A DNA stretch of 9,897 nt. Source: an uncultured Clostridium sp. (GTDB lineage Bacteria; Bacillota; Clostridia; Lachnospirales; Lachnospiraceae). The stretch is taken from the NCBI GenBank assembly GCA_905192625.1, contig CAJJLI010000037.1, positions 1 to 9,897 on the forward strand. The letters are read 5' to 3'. This document shows, piece after piece, positions 1 to 6,341 of this stretch; the first letter of the stretch is position 1; each line of letters starts with the position of its first letter. The notes beneath the pieces were generated by a model that was not told the origin of the DNA, searched no databases, and was given only the letters and a program-made list of their open reading frames with translations. A program made the translations under genes and the position numbers.

Positions 1-1
1 G

Positions 2-385
2 CCACCATCAGCAAAGCCAACGCCGCAAAAGCTGAGTATGACAAGCAGGCCAAGTAAATCACGTGTTTTAGTAGATAGAGCAGTAGATGCTATTATGCAA
101 AAAAGAGTGGATTGCATTGTTTGCTCAGATGACTTGATTTGTAGTAGAGTGCTTTCTAGACTAGATCAGATGAACTATAAAGTGCCAAAGGATATTCGAA
201 TTGCATCTTTTTATAACAGCCCTTTATTAGAAAATCATATTCCTTCGGTTACAAGTCTAAGAATTGATGTAAAGGAACTTGGAATTACTGCAGGGAAACG
301 ATTGATCGAGTTAATCGAGAGTGGTGAGACATTAAGTAAGACATTAGTGAATTATGAAATACTACTTAAGAAATCAACCAGTTGA
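2..385 (+). CDS. LacI-family transcriptional regulator, C-terminal part (5' truncated by window)
   Basis: The protein matches the C-terminal half of the LacI/GalR periplasmic-binding-like effector domain. The segment VDCIVCSDD, followed by a helix and VPKDIRIASFYNSP, corresponds to the family pattern 'ptAifc.nD..A.g....l...g..vPeDi.vvgfd'. The segment IPSVTSLRIDVKELGITAGK corresponds to 'pplTtv......elG..A..ll'. The C-terminus ILLKKSTS corresponds to the usual 'lvvRESTg' end. The DNA-binding helix-turn-helix lies outside the window. The frame is open to the left edge; the ATG at 38 has no Shine-Dalgarno site and is not a credible start. The stop is 37 nt before the binding-protein gene, so this is probably the local regulator of the sugar transport and GH35 genes. 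Homology is convincing only from about base 65; the GC-richer first ~57 bases may not belong to the same gene. Role as repressor and its ligand are inferred. Confidence 0.8.
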   Translation, partial: PPSAKPTPQKLSMTSRPSKSRVLVDRAVDAIMQKRVDCIVCSDDLICSRVLSRLDQMNYKVPKDIRIASFYNSPLLENHIPSVTSLRIDVKELGITAGKRLIELIESGETLSKTLVNYEILLKKSTS

Positions 386-422
386 ATGAATGTTAAAATC
401 ATGAATGAGGAGGAAGATTTTT

Positions 423-1661
423 ATGAGAAGAAAATTTATTGCTAAGGTAATGCTACTCACACTTGCCATGACAACACTTATGGGGTGTGGGAAAAAGGTT
501 ACAAATGATGGATCAGAGCAAACAAATGGGGTAGGAACTATTACAAAGGAGAATATTACCCTAAAAGTATGGGAATCAGAGGGTGGGCCAGATGAATTTA
601 TTAAACAGGCGGGAGAAGCATTCACTGCAAAATATCCGAATATAAAAATTGAGTTTGTGAATGTTGAGTTGGGAGATACCACAACACAAATTGCACTGGA
701 TGGACCAGCTGGCGTTGGACCAGATATATTTGTTGCACCTCATGATAAATTAGGTGAACTAGTAAACGGTGGTCATGTACTTCCTTCTGTAAATGCACAG
801 GAGCTTACGAATCGTGTGCTAGGATCTTGCTCTACAGCGCTTACATACAATGACACTATGTATGGTTATCCAGTATCAGCAGAAACCTATGCCTTATTTT
901 ATAATAAGAATTTGATTTCAGAAGATCAAGTACCAACAACTTGGGAAGAGGTTAAATCATTTAGTAAGGATTTTAATTCTAAGAATTCTGGGAAACAAGG
1001 GTTTATAATGGATGTTGGTAACGCATATTACTCCATTATATTTACGACTAGTGAAGAAAATCGTTTGTTTGGACCATCCGGAACAGATACAAGTAATACG
1101 AATATTAATTCAGAGGCTTCTGTAAAAGGAATGGAATTTTTTCAGGGATTAAGAGATATTCTTAATGTACCTGCGGCTGATTTAGAAACCTCCATTTGTG
1201 ATGGTATATTTTCGAGTGGAAACGCTGCACTATACATAACGGGCTTATGGAATGTAAGTAACTTTGAAAGTGCTGGCTTAGACTTTGGTGTTTCGAAGTT
1301 ACCTAGCTTACCAGGAAATGATACTCCAGTTGCATCATTTTCAGGAACTAGAGCGATGTTTGTATCTGCATATTCAGATTATCCAAACGAAGCTGCATTG
1401 TTTGGAGAGTTTTTAACTTCCGATGAAATGCAACAACTTCGTTTTGAACTTACAGGGTCTCTTCCATCTGTAAACATTACGATTGATAGTCCATATATCG
1501 AAGGATTTTTAAAACAACTTGATTATGCATTCCCAATGCCTTCAATTCCACAGATGGCAGCTTTTTGGGAGGCTATGAACTCAGCTAGCGCAAATATTTG
1601 GAATGGTGCAGAGATACAAAAAGAATTAGATGCTTGTAATCAGGTGATTTTAGCACAATAA
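423..1661 (+). CDS. Sugar ABC transporter solute-binding lipoprotein (family 1, MalE-like)
   Basis: This is a 412-residue extracellular solute-binding protein that would capture a sugar or oligosaccharide and deliver it to the two permeases encoded next. The start at 423 is chosen because AGGAGG at 408-413 lies 9 nt upstream; an in-frame ATG at 405 overlaps that ribosome site and is unlikely to be used. The N-terminus is a lipoprotein signal: basic MRRK, a hydrophobic stretch, then lipobox LMGC at residues 19-22, so the mature protein should be anchored by Cys22. After a short Ser/Thr/Asn/Gly linker come ITLKVWESEGG and KYPNIKIEFVNVE, typical of the first lobe. GVGPDIFVAPHDKLGELV and TWEEVKSFSKDF are further family hallmarks. 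Length is normal. Sequence alone does not fix the ligand; the downstream GH35 gene suggests a beta-galactoside. It is followed by a hairpin terminator, which fits the common pattern of binding protein made in excess over permeases. Confidence 0.93.
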   Translation: MRRKFIAKVMLLTLAMTTLMGCGKKVTNDGSEQTNGVGTITKENITLKVWESEGGPDEFIKQAGEAFTAKYPNIKIEFVNVELGDTTTQIALDGPAGVGPDIFVAPHDKLGELVNGGHVLPSVNAQELTNRVLGSCSTALTYNDTMYGYPVSAETYALFYNKNLISEDQVPTTWEEVKSFSKDFNSKNSGKQGFIMDVGNAYYSIIFTTSEENRLFGPSGTDTSNTNINSEASVKGMEFFQGLRDILNVPAADLETSICDGIFSSGNAALYITGLWNVSNFESAGLDFGVSKLPSLPGNDTPVASFSGTRAMFVSAYSDYPNEAALFGEFLTSDEMQQLRFELTGSLPSVNITIDSPYIEGFLKQLDYAFPMPSIPQMAAFWEAMNSASANIWNGAEIQKELDACNQVILAQ

Positions 1662-1670
1662 GAAACATTA

Positions 1671-1699
1671 GGGGTATCAAACAATTGGTGCCCCTTTTT
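1671..1699 (+). terminator. Intrinsic terminator between binding-protein and permease genes
   Basis: A 10-bp stem, GGGGTATCAA (1671-1680) with TTGGTGCCCC (1685-1694), encloses the loop ACAA and is followed directly by five T (1695-1699). Two of the ten pairs are G-U wobbles. It starts 9 nt after the binding-protein stop and has no promoter-like sequence after it that I can recognise. It most likely acts as a partial terminator or 3'-end stabiliser inside the operon, lowering permease transcription relative to the lipoprotein gene. The partial read-through is an inference. Confidence 0.8.
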
Positions 1700-1747
1700 A
1701 ACATTATTCAACTATAAAAAGGAAGAGAAGAAGGATAGGTGATTGGT

Positions 1748-3070
1748 ATGATAAACTCACTGAAAACAGATGGTTCCTCAAAGAAGAAGGTATTAATTAC
1801 TTCATTTTTATTTATGGGTTGTAGTCATATACTGTATTTAAAACAATATGTGAAAGGTCTGTTATTTGCATTCGTAGAAATTGTATTTCTATGTTTCTTG
1901 CCTACGATAATTTCGAAAATTACGAATATGGTTAGCTTAGGATATCCTCAACCAAATTTACCAATCAAACAAAGGGATAACTCAATCTTTATGTTAATTG
2001 ATGGTGTTATTGTTTTAGCAATTATATTCATATTCGTTATCATATATATACTCTCTGTAAAGGACAGCTTATCTGAATACATAGAATATTGTAGGAATAA
2101 ACAGTTTAGAAAGAACAAAGAGGGGCTTAAAAGTGTAACAGGCAAAGCTTTTCCTATTTTAGGTTTAGCACCTAGCGTAGTTTTGGTTATATTCTTTGTT
2201 GTCGTTCCCCTTATTTTCTCAGCGTGTGTAGCATTTACGAATTATTCCTCACCAAATAATATACCACCAAACAATACAGTTGACTGGGTAGGGTTTAATA
2301 ATTTTAGATCGATGTTTGGGGGAAATGCAACTTGGACGATAGCTCTTGGAAGGGTTGCATTATGGACAATAGCTTGGGGGTTTTTGGCAACAGCAACATG
2401 CTACTTTGGCGGTATGTTAATGGCTGTAATACTACATGAAAGTAAACTTAAAATTAAGCCATTTTTCCGAGCTATATTCGTTTTACCTTATGCGGTACCA
2501 TCTGTTGTTAGTATGCTTGTGTGGAAGAATTTGTTAAATGGCTCCTTTGGTACGGTGAATCGTACTTTGCAACACTTTGGGATTATAAGTGTACCGATAC
2601 CTTGGTTAAGCGATGCATGGATGGCAAAATTTACAAGTGTCATGGTGAACCTATGGGCTGGATTTCCTTACTTTATGTTACTTGTTATGGGGACAATGAC
2701 TGCTATATCCACCGATGTTTTTGAAGCGGCTCGTATTGATGGTGCTAGCAAGTTACAAATGTTTCGTAGAATTACGTTGCCATTAGTTATGTATCAAACA
2801 ATGCCACTCATAATTATGTCATTTACTCATAACATTAATAACTTTGGAGCTATCTTCTTCTTAACCGGTGGAGGACCAAAAGTTGCAGATTCTACTATAA
2901 CCAGTGCTGGTGGCACAGATATCTTAGTAACATGGATTTATAACTTAACTGTTAATTTATTAAAATATAATTATGCATCCGTATTGGCTATTATGATATT
3001 TGTTGTTCTTGCTCCGATTGCAGTGTTTAATTTCAGAAGAACGAAATCATATAAGGAAGGTGAGGTATAA
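1748..3070 (+). CDS. Sugar ABC transporter permease, MalF type
   Basis: This is a 440-residue inner-membrane subunit of a CUT1-type carbohydrate importer. Hydrophobic segments are visible at roughly residues 36-52, 83-103 and 140-162, followed by the transport core. The segment SACVAFTNYSSP is typical of MalF after the first core membrane helix. The ATPase-docking EAA loop is seen as EAARIDGASKLQMFRRITLP starting at residue 326. The N-terminal ~130 residues form an extra membrane region (SHILYLKQYVKGLLFAFVEI) before the canonical permease domain, making the protein longer than simple MalF/UgpA homologues of about 300 residues; such extensions occur in Lachnospiraceae MalF proteins. The start at 1748 is preferred because AGGTGAT (1737-1743) is a good anti-16S match at suitable distance; an in-frame GTG at 1739 would overlap it and add three residues. 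The stop overlaps the start of the second permease by one base. Confidence 0.93.
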   Translation: MINSLKTDGSSKKKVLITSFLFMGCSHILYLKQYVKGLLFAFVEIVFLCFLPTIISKITNMVSLGYPQPNLPIKQRDNSIFMLIDGVIVLAIIFIFVIIYILSVKDSLSEYIEYCRNKQFRKNKEGLKSVTGKAFPILGLAPSVVLVIFFVVVPLIFSACVAFTNYSSPNNIPPNNTVDWVGFNNFRSMFGGNATWTIALGRVALWTIAWGFLATATCYFGGMLMAVILHESKLKIKPFFRAIFVLPYAVPSVVSMLVWKNLLNGSFGTVNRTLQHFGIISVPIPWLSDAWMAKFTSVMVNLWAGFPYFMLLVMGTMTAISTDVFEAARIDGASKLQMFRRITLPLVMYQTMPLIIMSFTHNINNFGAIFFLTGGGPKVADSTITSAGGTDILVTWIYNLTVNLLKYNYASVLAIMIFVVLAPIAVFNFRRTKSYKEGEV

Positions 3071-3909
3071 TGAGTCATAAAACAGTGAAAAAAATAAATA
3101 CAGCAGTTGTTTTTTTTATCCTTACAATTATTTCATTGGTAGTACTTTATCCACTTGTATACGTTGTAAGTGCAGCGGTTTCCCCAGGGATGTCCATTGC
3201 ATCCATCAATATAGTACCTTTTGCAGATGGAGTTACCTTTGAGCACTTTCGATATTTGTTCCAAGATACCTTGTATGGCATATGGTTTCGCAACACTTTT
3301 ATAATTGCAATAAGTACATCTTTATTAACTGTTTTCACAGCATCATTGGGCGCTTATGTTTTTTCTAGATTTCGATTTCCTTTAAAGAAAAGTATGATGT
3401 TAGCAATGCTTGTTCTTCAAATATTTCCATCGTTTGTAGGGATGGTCGCAATCTATGTAATATTACTGCGCATTGGAGGCCATGATACATTATGGGGGCT
3501 TGTGCTAGTCTATCTCGCAGGTAATGTTCCTTATAATACTTGGATGGTAAAAAGTTATATGGATACGATTCCACGTAGCCTTGATGAAGCTGCTAGAATT
3601 GATGGAGCGAGCCATTTTAGGATTTTTCGTGAGATTGTTTTGCCGATTGCAACTCCGATTATAACGTTTTTAGGAATTACAAGTTTTACAGCACCTTGGA
3701 TGGATTTTATTTTCCCTAAAATGGTATTGCGTTCAGCAGATAAACAAACGTTAGCACTTGGTTTATTTAGTTTTGTAACTGATAAAAAGAATGAGTTCAC
3801 AGTATTTGCCGCAGGAGCAGTTGTAATTGCAGTACCATTTATAATATTCTTTGTAATTACTCAGAAAATGATGGTTACGAGTCTTGGAGGCAGTGCAGTA
3901 AAAGAGTAA
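3070..3909 (+). CDS. Sugar ABC transporter permease, MalG type
   Basis: This 279-residue protein is the second membrane subunit of the importer and should form a heterodimer with the upstream MalF-type protein. The length is standard for MalG/LacG. A membrane helix near residues 11-35 is followed by a periplasmic segment and further helices. The EAA loop is visible as DEAARIDGASHFRIFREIVLP from about residue 172, with the conserved Gly and the I-LP ending. The C-terminus, QKMMVTSLGGSAVKE, closely resembles the MalG-type ending 'Q+..v.Glt.GavKg'. The start ATG overlaps the preceding stop (TAATG), with GGAAGGTGAGG as ribosome site, so translation is probably coupled. No ATPase gene follows; a shared MsmX/MsmK-type ATPase elsewhere is the expected partner. 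The next gene begins after a 126-nt gap filled by inverted repeats. Confidence 0.94.
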   Translation: MSHKTVKKINTAVVFFILTIISLVVLYPLVYVVSAAVSPGMSIASINIVPFADGVTFEHFRYLFQDTLYGIWFRNTFIIAISTSLLTVFTASLGAYVFSRFRFPLKKSMMLAMLVLQIFPSFVGMVAIYVILLRIGGHDTLWGLVLVYLAGNVPYNTWMVKSYMDTIPRSLDEAARIDGASHFRIFREIVLPIATPIITFLGITSFTAPWMDFIFPKMVLRSADKQTLALGLFSFVTDKKNEFTVFAAGAVVIAVPFIIFFVITQKMMVTSLGGSAVKE

Positions 3910-3932
3910 GGCATCAAGTTACTTTTATGTAT

Positions 3933-3945
3933 GGAGGTTAGTGTG
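3933..3945 (+). promoter_or_regulatory. Strong ribosome-binding site and candidate GTG start upstream of the GH35 domain
   Basis: GGAGG at 3933-3937 is the best Shine-Dalgarno match between the second permease and the GH35 gene. An in-frame GTG at 3943 lies 5 nt after it. Starting there would add 31 residues encoded by the inverted-repeat element to the GH35 protein. The GTG lies inside the left arm of a perfect 9-bp hairpin (3941-3949 with 3961-3969), so folding would occlude the start codon while leaving the Shine-Dalgarno site free. The alternative start, ATG 4036, has only GGGG (4027-4030) at 5-nt spacing. Confidence 0.5.
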
Positions 3946-4023
3946 AAAAATAGAAATCAATTTTCACACGCAAGTTTGTGCTTGCGCACCACAAACTTGT
4001 TATGCGCAAAAGACGTGCGCAAG
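3941..4023 (+). repeat. Dense inverted-repeat element (two hairpins plus an arm complementary to a loop)
   Basis: Three perfect complementarities are packed into 83 nt. GTGTGAAAA (3941-3949) pairs with TTTTCACAC (3961-3969) around an 11-nt loop. CAAGTTTGTG (3971-3980) pairs with CACAAACTTG (3990-3999). The 9-nt loop of the second hairpin, CTTGCGCAC (3981-3989), is exactly complementary to GTGCGCAAG (4015-4023). The self-complementary word TGCGCA occurs three times (3983, 4003, 4016). The element is GC-richer than its surroundings. It has no stop codon in the GH35 frame but has stops shortly before it in the other two. It looks like a palindromic intergenic repeat rather than coding sequence; whether it is repeated in the genome cannot be seen from this window. 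Confidence 0.8.
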
Positions 4024-4035
4024 AATGGGGAAAAA

Positions 4036-6111
4036 ATGAAGACAATAAAGTATGGTGTTACACCAAAGTACCTGACAATAAATGATAAACCTTGGTTCCC
4101 AATTATGGGGGAAATTCATTATTCTAGATTTGACCATAGGTATTGGAAAGAGTCGTTATACAAGATGAAAAGTGGTGGAGTAGATGTGGTATCTTCCTAC
4201 GTATTGTGGATACATCATGAGGAAATCGAAGGAGAGTATGACTTTACTGGAAATAAAAATCTTCGAGAATTTGTTGAGGCTGTGAAGCAATGTGGCTTAT
4301 CTATGATGCTACGCATTGGGCCTTGGTGCCATGCAGAATGTAGAAATGGTGGATTTCCAGATTGGATTCTTAAGAAAGAATTTGAAGTTCGAAGCAATGA
4401 TAAGGAGTACTTTAATGCAGTAGAAGTTTTTTATAAGAAGATATTTGAACAAGTGGAAGGATATCTGTTAAAGGATGATGGTCCAATTATAGGTGTTCAA
4501 ATAGAAAATGAATATGGTCATTGCGGAGGACTCGTAGGTGAAGAAGGGGAAGAACATATGAGAACCCTTGCTAAGATTGCAAAGGATGTTGGTTTTGATG
4601 TGCCATATTATACAGCAACAGGATGGGGAGGAGCTGTAACAGGTGGTCTTCTACCAGTAATGGGAGGATATTGCGAGGCTCCATGGGATCAACGATTGAC
4701 AAAAATAGAGCCAAGTGGGAACTATATATTTACTCATGAAAGAAACGATCACAATATTGGTTCGGATTATGGATTTGGAACTGGGATCACCTTTGATATA
4801 GATAAGTTTCCATTTTTAACAGCAGAACTTGGCGGGGGATTGCAGGTTACAAAACATCGCAGACCAATAGCGTATAGTAAGGATATTGGAGCGATGTCTA
4901 TGGTCAAACTAGGCAGTGGTGTGAACCTCCTTGGGTATTATATGTACCATGGTGGAACAAACCCTATTGGTAAGCTTACGACATTGCAAGAAACAAGAGA
5001 AAGTGGATATCCAAATGATTTGCCTATCTTGAATTATGATTTTAATGCACCATTACGTGAGTATGGTCAAATATCGGAAACATATAAGGAAATTAAACTT
5101 TTGACTATGTTTATCAAGGATTTCGGAAAAGAGTTGTGTGATATGCCAGCCGTGATACCCAATGACAATCCATTGAATCAGACAGATTTTATACACTTAA
5201 GAACTTCATACCGCCACAATGGAAAGAAAGGATACATATTTGTTAATAACTATCAGAAAAATTATGAAATGGCGGAACATAAAAATACGGTATTGCATGT
5301 TCCGTTGGAGGATGAGGTTATTACATATCCAGAAACCACTGTAAAAGATAAAGATTTTTTCTTTTATCCATTTAACATGGATTTGGGCGAGGCTACACTC
5401 AAAACTGCACTTGCTACACCATTATGTAAATTAAACAATGACTATTTAAGTTATGTGTTTTACGCCGATGGTGATCCATCGTATCATATAGACGGGAAAC
5501 TTGATAATACCCAGATTATAACCATTACAAGAGAAGAGGCAAAAAATGCATACAAAGTATGGTTAGAGCAAGAATATTTAATAATCAGTGATTCTGCCAT
5601 TGTAGCAATGGAGGATGGGATTCATATGATTGGTAATGAGTCTCCTAAGATGTTGGTTTACCCAGAGTTAAGTGTTATACCAGAAGGTTATATTGTTACT
5701 GGTAAGAAGAATCAATTTACAATCTATGAGAAGAAGATTCACGAAGATGAAAGCGTAATAATAACGAGACTTCTGGAGGAAACAACTGATAAAACAGTGT
5801 ATCATATAGAAGTAAAGATTCCTGATGATCAAAGCGAACGGTTTATGTATATTGATTACATCGGTGATACTGCTCAGTTATACCATGAAAATGATTTAGT
5901 GGCAGACCATTTCTATACAGGACAGACTTGGGAATTGTCCTTAAAACACCTAGATTTTTGTAAGGAATATCGATTAGAGATAGTTCCACTAAAAAAGGAA
6001 ACTAAGGTATTCTTAGAACAGTGGCCGGAATTATCAGAAGATGGAGAAGCTAGAGTTATTGATGCAAGAATTAAGAAGGAATATCACGAAGTGTTAAAGT
6101 TTCAGTCATAA
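4036..6111 (+). CDS. Glycoside hydrolase family 35 (beta-galactosidase type), cytoplasmic
   Basis: This enzyme is predicted to release beta-linked galactose from the non-reducing end of an imported galactoside. Numbered from ATG 4036 it has 691 residues. The N-terminal TIM barrel carries the GH35 motifs in order: IMGEIHYSRF; RIGPWCHAECRNGGFPDW from residue 93; GPIIGVQIENEYG with the probable acid/base Glu159; FLTAELGGG with the probable nucleophile Glu264; and MYHGGTN at 303-309. The remaining ~300 residues form beta-rich accessory domains. There is no signal peptide or membrane helix, so it should act inside the cell on what the adjacent transporter brings in. GH35 homology begins about 10 residues after this Met, which favours this start. 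An in-frame upstream start (GTG 3943 with GGAGG, or ATG 3931) would add 31 or 35 residues encoded by the inverted-repeat element. Exact linkage preference is not readable from sequence. Confidence 0.93.
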   Translation: MKTIKYGVTPKYLTINDKPWFPIMGEIHYSRFDHRYWKESLYKMKSGGVDVVSSYVLWIHHEEIEGEYDFTGNKNLREFVEAVKQCGLSMMLRIGPWCHAECRNGGFPDWILKKEFEVRSNDKEYFNAVEVFYKKIFEQVEGYLLKDDGPIIGVQIENEYGHCGGLVGEEGEEHMRTLAKIAKDVGFDVPYYTATGWGGAVTGGLLPVMGGYCEAPWDQRLTKIEPSGNYIFTHERNDHNIGSDYGFGTGITFDIDKFPFLTAELGGGLQVTKHRRPIAYSKDIGAMSMVKLGSGVNLLGYYMYHGGTNPIGKLTTLQETRESGYPNDLPILNYDFNAPLREYGQISETYKEIKLLTMFIKDFGKELCDMPAVIPNDNPLNQTDFIHLRTSYRHNGKKGYIFVNNYQKNYEMAEHKNTVLHVPLEDEVITYPETTVKDKDFFFYPFNMDLGEATLKTALATPLCKLNNDYLSYVFYADGDPSYHIDGKLDNTQIITITREEAKNAYKVWLEQEYLIISDSAIVAMEDGIHMIGNESPKMLVYPELSVIPEGYIVTGKKNQFTIYEKKIHEDESVIITRLLEETTDKTVYHIEVKIPDDQSERFMYIDYIGDTAQLYHENDLVADHFYTGQTWELSLKHLDFCKEYRLEIVPLKKETKVFLEQWPELSEDGEARVIDARIKKEYHEVLKFQS

Positions 6112-6132
6112 GATTCTATAAAAAATGATAGA

Positions 6133-6178
6133 GGGGTTACCAAGCATGTGGTTTCATATGTTTGGTAGCCCTATTAAA
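6133..6178 (+). terminator. Long hairpin ending the sugar operon, weak T tail
   Basis: An 18-bp stem (6133-6150 with 6155-6172, including several G-U wobbles, no mismatches) encloses the 4-nt loop GTTT. It lies 21 nt after the GH35 stop. What follows is ATTAAATT rather than a run of T, so termination efficiency is uncertain, but position and stem strength fit an operon end. Its core (GGGGTTACCAA / TTGGTAGCC) resembles the stem of the hairpin at 1671-1699. Confidence 0.65.
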
Positions 6179-6253
6179 TTACTACGGAAAATTTCAGAGT
6201 AAGTAGCCATAACGAAGGGGAGTATGACTGATTGGGGAATTTTGTTTTCTTAT

Positions 6254-6283
6254 AATGATTTTTTCTTAGATTAATGTTATGAT
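6254..6283 (+). promoter_or_regulatory. Candidate extended -10 promoter for the tyrosine-phosphatase-like gene
   Basis: TGTTATGAT (6275-6283) is an extended -10 element (TGn plus TATGAT), ending 58 nt before the start codon. The sequence at the -35 position matches TTGACA poorly, as extended -10 promoters allow. The same stretch, ATGTTAT-ATGTAA with a single difference, occurs in the well-formed promoter at 9740-9767. A TATAAT at 6251-6256 is an alternative -10 with an equally poor -35. Confidence 0.42.
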
Positions 6284-6341
6284 GTAATTATAGGAGTGCA
6301 GTGTTATGTGAAGGTAAAACTATAAAAGATTGGAGATCAAT

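Noticed and set aside
405..422. Upstream ATG as start of the binding-protein gene
   Set aside because: Its first codons are the AGGAGG ribosome site for the ATG at 423, which gives a normal lipoprotein signal peptide.
374..682. Minus-strand open frame over the start of the binding-protein gene, and similar minus-strand frames at 1948-2145, 3147-3338, 3365-3574, 3555-3800, 4215-4397, 6320-6589, 6817-7008, 7468-7674, 8902-9105 and 8943-9188
   Set aside because: All lie inside well-supported + strand genes, lack recognisable domains and have no convincing ribosome sites. They are shadow frames.
2521..2724. Small + strand open frame inside the MalF-type permease gene
   Set aside because: It is fully contained in another frame of a clear permease domain, and its Cys/Trp-rich product has no family features.
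3941..4023. CRISPR-like or riboswitch reading of the repeat block
   Set aside because: There is no direct repeat-spacer periodicity, and the fold does not match any riboswitch class I know; inverted, not direct, repeats dominate.
6224..6274. 16-codon open frame in the gap before the tyrosine-phosphatase-like gene
   Set aside because: The GGGGAG upstream is only about 1 nt from the ATG, the frame overlaps candidate -10 sequences, and nothing suggests a regulated leader peptide.
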